Of a DNA stretch of 15,206 nt, positions 5,919-12,310 are shown one piece after another. The stretch is taken from NCBI GenBank assembly GCA_041749275.1, contig JBGTBQ010000114.1, positions 1-15,206 of the forward strand. Direction: 5' to 3'. A program made the translations under genes and the position numbers. The notes below the pieces were generated by a model that was not told the DNA's origin, searched no databases, and worked only from the letters and a program-made list of their open reading frames with translations. The stretch is from JBGTBQ01 sp041749275 (GTDB taxonomy: Bacteria > Acidobacteriota > Blastocatellia > Pyrinomonadales > Pyrinomonadaceae). The stretch's first letter is position 1, and every line of letters starts with the position of its first letter.

Positions 5919-7115
5919 TTACCGCCGCCGCTTTTCCCAGACGATGCGGCCTGCTTTGTCAATGTATGCGTCCGGGATGGATTGGCCGTCGGGCGTCAAG
6001 TCAACCGCGGCCAGTCCGCCGTCGAACGGCGCGGCGAAGTCGAACCGCGTCGGAATACGGACGCGCCCTGCGTGGTCAATGTAGCCCCAGCCCGGCACGG
6101 TGCGGTCGCGGCTCGTGGTGACGGCGGCAAGTCCTTCGGAGAAGCTGCTGGCGTAAGCGTATTTGAGCGGCACGACGACGCGCCCCGCGCGGTCTATGAA
6201 GCCCCACGCGCCGTCCTTCGAGACGAGCGCCTTGCCTTCGGAGAACTCGCGCGCCTCGTCGAATTCGGCGGGGATGACGAGACGGCCCGTGCGATCAATG
6301 TAGCCGAGTTTGTTGCCCGCGCGCACGGATGCGAGTCCTTCCGAGAACATGCCGTTGGCGTGGTATTCGCGCGAGTCGGTGCGAATCGTAATCTTGCCCG
6401 CGCGGTCTATGAAGCCGACCGGCTTCTCTTTCTGGTAGACGTGCGCGAGACCCTCGGAGAAGTGCGTGCCGCCGTAGTAGATGAAGGGGACGATGGTCTG
6501 GCCGTCGCGGTCTATGTAGCCGCACTTCTCGCGCTCGACGCACGCGAGAGCCAGCCCTTCGTGGAACGGGTAGGCGAGGGCGAAGCGGGGCGGGATGACG
6601 AATGCGCCGGTGCGGTCTATGTAGCCGTACTGCTCGCCCCTGACGAGCGCGCGGCCTTCTTGGAAATTTTCGACGCGCCACCCGCGCGCGGGGATGACGA
6701 TGGCGCCCGTCTCGTCCATAAAGCCGTAGGCGGGGAAGAGTCGGCGCGAGCCGGGCCGCGTGTCCACGAGGAACTTAGCCAGACCGTCCGAGAAGTCTCC
6801 GACGTTGAGGATTTTGGGATGCCGGAGCGATGACCCGTCATCATCAGTCGCGTCGGATGATTCCAACGCGTCGGGGCGGACGCGCTGACCGTCCCGTGAC
6901 GACGGGTGAGAGTAAGGCCCGCCGACGCGGAGCACGACGCGCCCCGTGCGGTCTATGAACTCGTTGCCGAGGCGAAACAGCTTGCGCGGCTCGCGCCGTG
7001 GCTGTTGTCGCGGCTGCGCCGGAGCATTGCCGGACGAGGGCGAGACAAGAAGCAGGACGAAGGGCAGGAGAAACGTTAAAGGCAGTATCGCATTCAGGCG
7101 GCGTTTAATCGTCAT
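5919..7115 (-). CDS. Secreted WG-repeat protein
   Basis: The 398-residue protein starts with a clear signal peptide: MTIKRR, a hydrophobic core at ~10-26, and a probable cleavage near SGNA-PAQ. The rest is built from WG (KWG Leptospira) repeats of 33-39 residues with the pattern 'GYIDRTGrxVIPxxFxxAxxFxEGLAxV'. The repeats begin near residues 131, 164, 199, 234, 271, 305 and 344, with partial ones near 51 and 383. The Asp-Ser-rich insert at ~62-100 interrupts the first. WG repeats are thought to form beta-rich, possibly binding, surfaces in exported proteins, but no enzymatic function is known. The gene lies 57 nt downstream of the M28 peptidase on the same strand and may be co-transcribed with it. 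No clear Shine-Dalgarno precedes the ATG. At DNA level the repeats are recognisable (recurring GCGGTCTATG-AGCC words), suggesting relatively recent duplication or strong constraint. Confidence 0.93.
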   Translation of the reverse strand: MTIKRRLNAILPLTFLLPFVLLLVSPSSGNAPAQPRQQPRREPRKLFRLGNEFIDRTGRVVLRVGGPYSHPSSRDGQRVRPDALESSDATDDDGSSLRHPKILNVGDFSDGLAKFLVDTRPGSRRLFPAYGFMDETGAIVIPARGWRVENFQEGRALVRGEQYGYIDRTGAFVIPPRFALAYPFHEGLALACVEREKCGYIDRDGQTIVPFIYYGGTHFSEGLAHVYQKEKPVGFIDRAGKITIRTDSREYHANGMFSEGLASVRAGNKLGYIDRTGRLVIPAEFDEAREFSEGKALVSKDGAWGFIDRAGRVVVPLKYAYASSFSEGLAAVTTSRDRTVPGWGYIDHAGRVRIPTRFDFAAPFDGGLAAVDLTPDGQSIPDAYIDKAGRIVWEKRRR

Positions 7116-7172
7116 GGCGGTTGAACGCGCCGCGCGGTCTGATTTTGCGTCGCGCGGGGCGACGGCGGCGGC

Positions 7173-8741
7173 TCACTTCGTCGAAATCTTCTCAACCGGC
7201 GGCGGAAGCGTGGGCAGCGGCTCGCGCGGCAGCCGCTCGTCGCGCATCGCCGTGTGGTAGACGAACGAGGCGACGACGGCGGCGGCCTGTTTGAGGTCGT
7301 CTTCGATGATGGCTTCGTACACGTCCAGATTGGTGTGGTGCGTGCGCGTGCTGTATTCGAGCGGGTCTTGGATGAACTGGAAACCGGGCAGGCCCAGCGC
7401 CTCGAAGGCCATGTGGTCGGTGCCGCCGGTGTTCTCGACGGTGAGCGTGGAAGCGCCGAGGTAGTTGAAGGGTTCGAGATAGGCCGCGAAGATCGGCCTC
7501 ACCGCTTCGTTGCCTTGCAGGTTGACGCCGCGAATCTTCCCCGCGCCGTTGTCGAGATTGAAATAGGCCGAGAGCTTCTCGTGGCCGGGCAGGAGTTTGA
7601 GCGTTGCGGGGTCGCCGAAATGTTTTTTGACGTAGCCGACCGAGCCGTAGTAGTCCTGCTCCTCGCCCGTCCACAGCGCGACGCGGATGGTGCGGCGGGG
7701 CCGCACGCCGAGCGTCTTTAAGACGCGCATCGCTTCCATCATCACGGCGCACCCGGCGGCGTTGTCGGTCGCGCCCGTCGCGGCGTGCCACGAATCGTAG
7801 TGGCCGCCGAGCATGACCAGCTCGTCTTTCAAGTTCGGGTCGGCGCCGGGGATGTCCGCGAGGACGTTATAGCCGGTCGTGTCCCCGTCGGTGAATTCCA
7901 CCTCGATGTTGATGTCGAGCTTGACGGGAATCTGCTTATCAACGAGACGCATGATGCGCCCGTAGTGCTCGCGCGAGACGACGAGCGCGGGGAAGGTCAC
8001 GTGCCGGTCGTTCAGCGTGTAGGACTGCGCCGTGACGTTGAGGACGCCGCTCGACTGCGGGCTGGGCTGGAGCAGGATGCCGATTCGTTCGTCGTGGTAG
8101 AACTTGTTGACCTCGTCCTGCCACTTGAGCGCCTCGGCCCACTGCTTCTCTTCGTCGAGAAAGGATTTCGGGTCGCCGGGGTTGACGGCCTGCGCGGACT
8201 TCTTCAGCTCGTCGTCCGTGAGGCGTTTGGCGTAAGGCTCGAAGCGGACGTTGTTCGCCGTGGGCCTGCCGTTCATAACGATCTTCCCGCGCAGCTTGCC
8301 ACGATACTTGTCGAGGTCGGCCTTCGTTTTAATGTCAACGACGACGGGCGTGCCGGAGACCGTGCCCTTCGTGCCCGGCGTCCACGCTTTCGGGAAGGCG
8401 AGGACGTTCACGTATTGCGGCGTCGTCATCTCGACCGAGTGGCGCTTGACCCACCACCCGCGACCGAACCTGCCCCACTCTTCGAGCCGCGCGTCCGCCA
8501 TGCCCCAGTCGGCGAGCTGCTTGCGCGCCCACTCGCTCGCCGCCTTGAGCTGCGGCGAGCCGGTCAGGCGCGGCCCGTGCACGTCCGTCATGTAGAAGAG
8601 CGTCTCCATCACCTTCGAGTTCTGGAACGCCTCGGCCTTGATGCGCGCGACCATCTGCTGGTCAACGCGTTCACCTTGCGCCCGCGCGAACGGCGCGAAG
8701 ATGAAAACCAAAGTGATGGAAAGAGAGATTAGACGACGCAC
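7173..8741 (-). CDS. Secreted M28 family zinc metallopeptidase
   Basis: The 522-residue protein is a co-catalytic di-zinc aminopeptidase or carboxypeptidase of MEROPS M28. The signal peptide is at ~1-21 and ends FARAQG. Residues ~115-270 look like an inserted PA-type domain, common in secreted M28 enzymes. Metal and catalytic residues are all visible: His314 in GGHYDS, bridging Asp326 in ATGATDNAAG, Glu360/Glu361 in WTGEEQ, Asp397 in FNLDNGAG and His469 in THHTNLD. The Pro-rich tail at 503-517 is outside the fold. The start is GTG, chosen because a perfect AAGGAG lies 8 nt before it. The WG-repeat gene follows after 57 nt. The leader upstream contains two GCTCC-TCA-GGAGC repeats and a REP-like hairpin. 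A likely role is extracellular or periplasmic peptide degradation, and the exact specificity cannot be read from sequence. Confidence 0.95.
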   Translation of the reverse strand: MRRLISLSITLVFIFAPFARAQGERVDQQMVARIKAEAFQNSKVMETLFYMTDVHGPRLTGSPQLKAASEWARKQLADWGMADARLEEWGRFGRGWWVKRHSVEMTTPQYVNVLAFPKAWTPGTKGTVSGTPVVVDIKTKADLDKYRGKLRGKIVMNGRPTANNVRFEPYAKRLTDDELKKSAQAVNPGDPKSFLDEEKQWAEALKWQDEVNKFYHDERIGILLQPSPQSSGVLNVTAQSYTLNDRHVTFPALVVSREHYGRIMRLVDKQIPVKLDINIEVEFTDGDTTGYNVLADIPGADPNLKDELVMLGGHYDSWHAATGATDNAAGCAVMMEAMRVLKTLGVRPRRTIRVALWTGEEQDYYGSVGYVKKHFGDPATLKLLPGHEKLSAYFNLDNGAGKIRGVNLQGNEAVRPIFAAYLEPFNYLGASTLTVENTGGTDHMAFEALGLPGFQFIQDPLEYSTRTHHTNLDVYEAIIEDDLKQAAAVVASFVYHTAMRDERLPREPLPTLPPPVEKISTK

Positions 8742-8749
8742 GTAGAAGA

Positions 8750-8755
8750 CTCCTT
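8750..8755 (-). promoter_or_regulatory. Shine-Dalgarno AAGGAG that fixes the GTG start of the M28 peptidase
   Basis: On the minus strand AAGGAG is followed by an 8-nt spacer (TCTTCTAC) and then GTG CGT CGT. The spacing is ideal, and the resulting N-terminus MRRLISLSITLVF is a proper signal peptide, so the GTG is preferred over any later codon. Confidence 0.85.
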
Positions 8756-8771
8756 ATTAAGCTGTCTGAAA

Positions 8772-8847
8772 AGCTCCATCAGGAGCGAGATGTTTGTAGA
8801 CCGAGGCTGCCGTTATGTTTTTAGCTCCGTCAGGAGCGGAATGCGGG
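8772..8847. repeat. Two direct copies of an AGCTCC-TCAGGAGCG hairpin repeat
   Basis: Copies start at 8772 (AGCTCCATCAGGAGCG) and at 8823 (AGCTCCGTCAGGAGCG), 51 nt apart, and stay similar for a few bases beyond (GAGATG versus GAATG). Each has a 5-bp GCTCC/GGAGC stem around a 4-nt loop. Similar 'GCTCC-GTCA-GGAGC-GAAATGTTTATAG' repeats occur, to my recollection, in many Acidobacteriota and Bacteroidetes genomes. They lie in the M28 leader, upstream of its ribosome binding site. Confidence 0.75.
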
Positions 8848-8880
8848 CACACCAAGATACCGACGAGGTGGGCGCAGGCA

Positions 8881-8956
8881 GGTCAGAACCGCCTGCGGTA
8901 GCGGGCGGTCTCTCGTCAAGGTTGGAGACCGCCCGCTCCCGCAGGCGGTGCTGACC
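8881..8956. repeat. REP-like 32-bp inverted repeat downstream of the M20 peptidase
   Basis: The arms 8881-8912 and 8925-8956 are complementary at 30 of 32 positions around a 12-nt loop (TCGTCAAGGTTG). The arm pattern is GGTCAG-ACCGCCTGCGG-AGCGGGCGGTCTC. It lies 7 nt beyond the stop of the M20 peptidase gene (minus strand). No T-run follows, so it is more likely a REP-type element or mRNA 3'-end stabiliser than an intrinsic terminator. A partial relative lies at 2145-2166. Confidence 0.88.
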
Positions 8957-8963
8957 GTCTTCT

Positions 8964-10118
8964 TTATTTCTGCGCCTGCTCGCCGTTGAGCTTCATAATC
9001 TCTAAAGTCATCGCGGCGGAGGCGTACATGTCTTTCACGTCGAGCCACTCCTTGACGGTGTGGATGGCGCGCATCCCTGTGCCGAGGTTGGCGCACTCGA
9101 TGCCGCGCCGGTTGAAGATGTTGGCGTCGCAGCCGCCGCCCGACGCCATCGTCTCGACCGAGAGGCCGAGGCGCGCGGCGGCGTCCTTCACGAGTTGCAC
9201 GACGCGCGAGTCGTCCGCGACATCCATCGCGTAATACTCGCGCGTGACGTGTGATTCGACGCGGCCCCGCGTCGTCGCGCCGTCCACGGTGACTTCGTAT
9301 CTGGCCGCCGCGTCTTCGAGACACTTGACGATGTGGGCCGTCTGCGCTTCAAGTTTTTCCTCACTGCGCGAGCGCGCCTCGCCGCGCAGGGTGACGAGGT
9401 TAGTGATGATGTTCGTCGCCTCGCCGCCGCGGATGACGCCGATGTTGGCGGTCGTCTCTTCGTCAATGCGACCGAGTTTCATCGCGGCGATGGCCTCCGC
9501 CGCGATTTGAATGGCGGAGATGCCGGAGTCCGGCGCGACCCCGGCGTGCGATTCGAGGCCGTGGATTTTGAACTCGAAGTGGTTGGCCGACGGCCCCTTC
9601 GTAAAGAGAAAGCCGGGATCGTCCGAGTCGAAGACGATGCCGTATTTGGCGCGAACCTTCGACAGATCGAGGTGCTTTGCGCCGAGCAGTCCGACCTCTT
9701 CGCAGATGGAGAAGACGGCGTCAATGGGCGCGTGCGGGATTGATTGTTCCTGTAGACAGCGAATCGTCTCGATGATAACGGCGATGCCGGATTTATCGTC
9801 GCCGCCGAGGACGGTCGTGCCGTCGGTGCGGATGATGTCGCCCTCGACGATGGGTTTGACGCCCTCGCCGGGCACCACCGTATCCATGTGCGCGCTCATC
9901 ATGATGGGGTCGGCTTCGGGAAGCGTGCCCGGAAAACGCGCGATGACGTTGCCGGTATTGCCGCCCACCTGCTCGCCCGCGCCGTCAATCTCGACCTCCG
10001 CGCCCATCTCCTCGCAGATTTGTTTGACGCGTTGGGCGACCTCTCGCTCCCGGCGCGAGATCGAGTCAATCTGGACGAGTTCGAGCAGGAGACTCTTGAT
10101 GCGTTCCTGATTAATCAT
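8964..10118 (-). CDS. PepT-like M20 family metallopeptidase
   Basis: From the ATG at 10118 this is a 384-residue cytoplasmic peptidase of the M20 family, closest to the PepT-like (Bacillus YqjE-type) branch. Likely zinc ligands and catalytic residues are His77 and Asp79 in SAHMDT, Asp107 in LGGDDKSG, Glu140/Glu141 in SICEEVG, Asp164 in VFDSDD and His353 in AIHT. The lid or dimerisation domain lies at ~178-290 and contains ESHAG (189-193) with a conserved His191. No signal peptide is present. An in-frame TTG 33 nt further upstream would add 11 residues, but AGGAG with a 5-nt spacer sits directly before the ATG. It probably releases N-terminal residues from tripeptides or other short peptides, complementing the secreted M28 and S8 enzymes. 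It is separated from the M28 gene by 222 nt filled with repeats. Confidence 0.93.
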   Translation of the reverse strand: MINQERIKSLLLELVQIDSISRREREVAQRVKQICEEMGAEVEIDGAGEQVGGNTGNVIARFPGTLPEADPIMMSAHMDTVVPGEGVKPIVEGDIIRTDGTTVLGGDDKSGIAVIIETIRCLQEQSIPHAPIDAVFSICEEVGLLGAKHLDLSKVRAKYGIVFDSDDPGFLFTKGPSANHFEFKIHGLESHAGVAPDSGISAIQIAAEAIAAMKLGRIDEETTANIGVIRGGEATNIITNLVTLRGEARSRSEEKLEAQTAHIVKCLEDAAARYEVTVDGATTRGRVESHVTREYYAMDVADDSRVVQLVKDAAARLGLSVETMASGGGCDANIFNRRGIECANLGTGMRAIHTVKEWLDVKDMYASAAMTLEIMKLNGEQAQK

Positions 10119-10123
10119 GCATT

Positions 10124-10128
10124 CTCCT
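10124..10128 (-). promoter_or_regulatory. Ribosome binding site AGGAG fixing the M20 peptidase start
   Basis: On the minus strand AGGAG is followed by AATGC and ATGATTAATCAG. It selects the ATG at 10118 over the TTG at 10151. Confidence 0.8.
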
Positions 10129-10274
10129 GAATCTGAAATTCGAGATTTCAAATCACAAATTGTTGCTGCGTGAACGAAAGAAGTTGGCGATCATGCTACT
10201 ACAAGAAGCTTTCCGCGCGCTATCGGCAGTCGCTGGGTTTATCCGAATCCTGAGCGTCAAAGCAGGTTGCATCT

Positions 10275-10368
10275 CACCACAGAGACACAGAGGACACAGA
10301 GATGCACAGAGAGTTGAACGGCATCCGAGACTCTGTGCAACCTTTGTGTCCTCTGTGTCTCTGTGGTG
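10275..10368. repeat. Long CACAGAG/CTCTGTG inverted repeat between acyltransferase and M20 peptidase
   Basis: The outer arms 10275-10297 and 10346-10368 are a perfect 23-bp inverted repeat made of CACCACAGAG, ACACAGAGG and ACAC words. An inner 9-bp pair, TGCACAGAG (10303-10311) with CTCTGTGCA (10331-10339), continues the stem after an internal bulge. The loop is 10312-10330. The element fills most of the gap at 10119-10404, which otherwise holds only a small TGAAAT/ATTTCA palindrome at 10134-10150 and no gene. CACAGAGACACAGAG-type repeats are, as I recall, widespread in environmental bacterial genomes and often generate spurious ORFs. Confidence 0.9.
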
Positions 10369-10404
10369 AATCTCAACACTCGTCACACTCAAGGAGCACG
10401 TTAC

Positions 10405-11157
10405 TTATTGACTGACTTCATCGAGCGCGCGCTGCAATTCGTCGCGCTTCTCTTTAAGCGATTGTTCGTCGGCGTCCGGCGGAACATAAATCGGCGGGGC
10501 GATGCGGACGACGGCGCGCGTGAAGGGCCACGGGATTTGAGTGCGATCCCAGCTTGAGACGGCGGTGTGTCGCGCGGCATTGACCGCGAAGGGCAGCACG
10601 GGCTGGCCGGTTTTCTTGGCGAGCAGCACCGCGCCCATCTTGGCTTCATGGCGCGGGCCGCGCGGGCCGTCAATCATAAAGCCGGCGGGGCAGCCACGGC
10701 GCATGAGCCGCGCCATCTCGACGAGCGCGCCGACGCCGCCGCGCGAAGAGGAGCCGCGCGCCGCGCCGTAGCCGAAGCGCTGGATGAAGCGCGCGATATA
10801 CTCGCCGTCGAAGCTTTGCGAGGTCATCACGACGATGCGGCGATGGCGGAAAAAATAGGTGGCGAGAAAAACGCGGTCGTGCCAGCAGGTGTAAATCGGC
10901 AAACTCCCATCGCGCGAAGCCTCCTCCCAATGCTCCCAACCTTCGACGCTGAAGCGCACCGTGCGACCGATGAAGCGGATGAGTAAATAGAAGGCTGAGT
11001 CAGCGGCGCGGATGAGCAGGCGTTTCTTCAACGGGTAGGCGGAGAGGTCGGCGAATGCGTAGGCGCGCCGCACGCGGTCGTCGCCCGCGTCACTCGTCAG
11101 CCCACCGCGCGCGGTCGTCGCGGCGGGAGTCTCTTCTGTTGGAGCGGAAGCTGGCAT
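10405..11157 (-). CDS. DUF374-type lysophospholipid acyltransferase family protein
   Basis: The 250-residue protein resembles the LPLAT_AAK14816/DUF374 acyltransferases that transfer acyl chains in lipid or lipid A-like biosynthesis at the cytoplasmic membrane. Key signatures are YTCWHDRVFLATYFF (89-103), with His93 in the position of the catalytic His, RGSSSRGGVGAL (134-145), and the phosphate-binding FMIDGPRGPRHEAK (160-173). Residues ~46-66 (LLIRAADSAFYLLIRFIGRTV) form a moderately hydrophobic membrane-associated segment. The first ~30 residues are polar, Ala/Thr-rich and poorly conserved in appearance, so the true start may be slightly downstream. No strong ribosome binding site is seen at the ATG. 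It is the first minus-strand gene after the divergent region. Its substrate is unknown. A role in outer-membrane lipid assembly would fit a diderm with the LolC/E-like permease nearby. Confidence 0.9.
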   Translation of the reverse strand: MPASAPTEETPAATTARGGLTSDAGDDRVRRAYAFADLSAYPLKKRLLIRAADSAFYLLIRFIGRTVRFSVEGWEHWEEASRDGSLPIYTCWHDRVFLATYFFRHRRIVVMTSQSFDGEYIARFIQRFGYGAARGSSSRGGVGALVEMARLMRRGCPAGFMIDGPRGPRHEAKMGAVLLAKKTGQPVLPFAVNAARHTAVSSWDRTQIPWPFTRAVVRIAPPIYVPPDADEQSLKEKRDELQRALDEVSQ

Positions 11158-11188
11158 GAGATTCGCGCGGTCGTGAGTCTAGCAAAAA

Positions 11189-11307
11189 CAGGAGATGGAA
11201 GTCAGGAAACAGCAGTCCCGGTGACAAAGCTGCGCGCGGCGCGGCCCGGAAAGCACGGGGCGGGGCCGGTGTAAAAAAATCTTCCGGCTCCTGACTTCCG
11301 GCTCCTG
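11189..11307. repeat. CAGGAG/CTCCTG inverted repeat in the divergent intergenic region
   Basis: The arms 11189-11207 and 11289-11307 pair at 17 of 19 positions. The right side is itself a tandem duplication of CTTCCGGCTCCTGA (11281-11294 and 11295-11308). The 81-nt centre is GC-rich and ends with a run of seven As (11273-11279). The region at 11158-11434 separates the divergent acyltransferase and receiver-ATPase genes and holds no ORF I would accept. It also contains the 12-nt palindrome GCCGCCGGCGGC at 11332-11343. Confidence 0.78.
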
Positions 11308-11321
11308 ACTTCTGCTATATT
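11291..11321 (+). promoter_or_regulatory. Possible promoter for the receiver-ATPase gene
   Basis: TGCTATATT near 11313-11321 looks like an extended -10 (TATATT at 11316-11321). A poor -35 candidate, CTGACT (11291-11296), lies at a 19-nt spacing. It sits at the edge of the repeat arm and would give a leader of about 105 nt. The match is weak, and the preferred promoter sequences of this organism are unknown. Confidence 0.22.
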
Positions 11322-11357
11322 TGGAAACCAAGCCGCCGGCGGCGACGTACAGCGTTA

Positions 11358-11393
11358 GCGGAAAGTCCTTGTAAAACTCTCGCAACTTTCCGC
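11358..11393 (+). promoter_or_regulatory. Inverted repeat in the leader of the receiver-ATPase gene
   Basis: GCGGAAAGT (11358-11366) pairs perfectly with ACTTTCCGC (11385-11393) around an 18-nt loop. The second arm ends 41 nt before the ATG at 11435. It could be an operator or a leader hairpin, and it is unrelated in sequence to the low-complexity repeats. Confidence 0.45.
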
Positions 11394-11434
11394 GCCCTCC
11401 CTGATTTTCAAGGCTTTAGGACAATTCGTGCTCG

Positions 11435-12310
11435 ATGGAAAGACGGCGAATTCTCATCGTTGATGGCAATGCTGAACTCCGCGGGGTGCTCTCGGATGCG
11501 CTCCGCGAGCAGGGCCATGAGGTCGTCGCCACGGGCGACCGCGCCGAGGCCGTCGGGCGCGAAGACCTCGAAGAGTTCGATCTGGTCATCAGCGATTTGA
11601 CGGAAGACGCGTCGGGCGGCATCGAGATCATCTCGGAGCTGAAGCGCAAGCGACTCTTCGTGCCCATCGTCGTCTCGTCGGACGAAGCGCGGCAGTACGG
11701 CGTCGTCAAGGCGTTCAAGCTCGGCGCCACGAACTACCTTCAGCGTCCTTACGACCACGAAGAGCTTCGGAGCATCGTCGAAAAGACACTCGGCTACAAG
11801 CTTCGCTTTATCGAGGACGTGAAGGTGCTTCCGTTCGTGCGCGAGCGTATCGAGTTCGAACTGCCGAGCGACCTCTCTTTGATGAACGGCGTGCTGCATT
11901 ATCTGATCGAGCGTGCTTCCGCTCTCGGCGTCATCAAGCCGGACTCGTCAAACCTGTTCATCGCGCTCGACGAGGCGTTCGTCAACGCCGTCAAGCACGG
12001 CAACGAGAGCGACCCGACGAAGCTCGTCCGCATCACTGCCGACCTCTCGGTCACAGAGGCGCGCTTCACCATCGAAGACGAGGGCCGAGGCTTCGACGTG
12101 AAGGGCATCCCCGACCCGCTCGACCCGGCGAACCTCTTCAAGACTTCGGGGCGCGGCGTCTTGCTCATCTACAACATCATGGACAAGGTCGAGTACAATG
12201 AGCGCGGCAACCGTCTGACGATGGTGAAGTACGCCGAAAATTCACTCGACAAGGAACTGGTTGATTCGCTTGCGCCCGCCACTGATGACCTCCCCGGCCC
12301 GAATGGCTGA
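11435..12310 (+). CDS. Receiver domain fused to an RsbW-like (anti-sigma type) ATP-binding domain
   Basis: The 291-residue cytoplasmic protein joins an N-terminal response-regulator receiver (~3-120) to a C-terminal HATPase_c_2 domain (~140-268) of the RsbW/SpoIIAB type. The receiver has the phospho-acceptor Asp54 (VISDL) and Ser81/82 at the switch Thr/Ser position. The usual acidic pair is Asp10-Gly11 (LIVDGNAE) and the usual Lys-Pro is Arg104-Pro105 (LQRPY), so phosphorylation chemistry may be altered. The ATPase shows an N-box LDEAFVNAVKHGN (178-190), G1 box DEGRGFD (215-221) and G2 region SGRGVLLIYNIMD (238-250), all good. Such proteins typically act as kinases of anti-anti-sigma (STAS) proteins or as sigma antagonists, but no STAS, PP2C or sigma gene is in this window. 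The glycosyltransferase gene starts inside its last codons (8-nt overlap). There is no clear ribosome binding site. Confidence 0.92.
   Translation: MERRRILIVDGNAELRGVLSDALREQGHEVVATGDRAEAVGREDLEEFDLVISDLTEDASGGIEIISELKRKRLFVPIVVSSDEARQYGVVKAFKLGATNYLQRPYDHEELRSIVEKTLGYKLRFIEDVKVLPFVRERIEFELPSDLSLMNGVLHYLIERASALGVIKPDSSNLFIALDEAFVNAVKHGNESDPTKLVRITADLSVTEARFTIEDEGRGFDVKGIPDPLDPANLFKTSGRGVLLIYNIMDKVEYNERGNRLTMVKYAENSLDKELVDSLAPATDDLPGPNG

Noticed and set aside
7785..8732. Plus-strand open frame of 315 codons opposite the M28 peptidase
   Set aside because: It is low-complexity (Val/Arg/Asp/Leu) in composition and antisense to a gene with all metal ligands intact.
8881..8956. REP-like hairpin considered as an intrinsic terminator of the M20 peptidase gene
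   Set aside because: No T-run follows the stem on the minus strand. It may still pause transcription or protect the mRNA 3' end.
10153..10392. Minus-strand 79-codon frame with HHRDTEDT and LCASLCPLCLCG
   Set aside because: It is the translation of both arms of the CACAGAG hairpin, a well-known type of spurious ORF.
12261..12287. TTG (12261) and ATG (12285) starts for the glycosyltransferase
   Set aside because: Both frames overlap the upstream gene further and have no ribosome binding site. The ATG at 12303 forms the typical coupled overlap.
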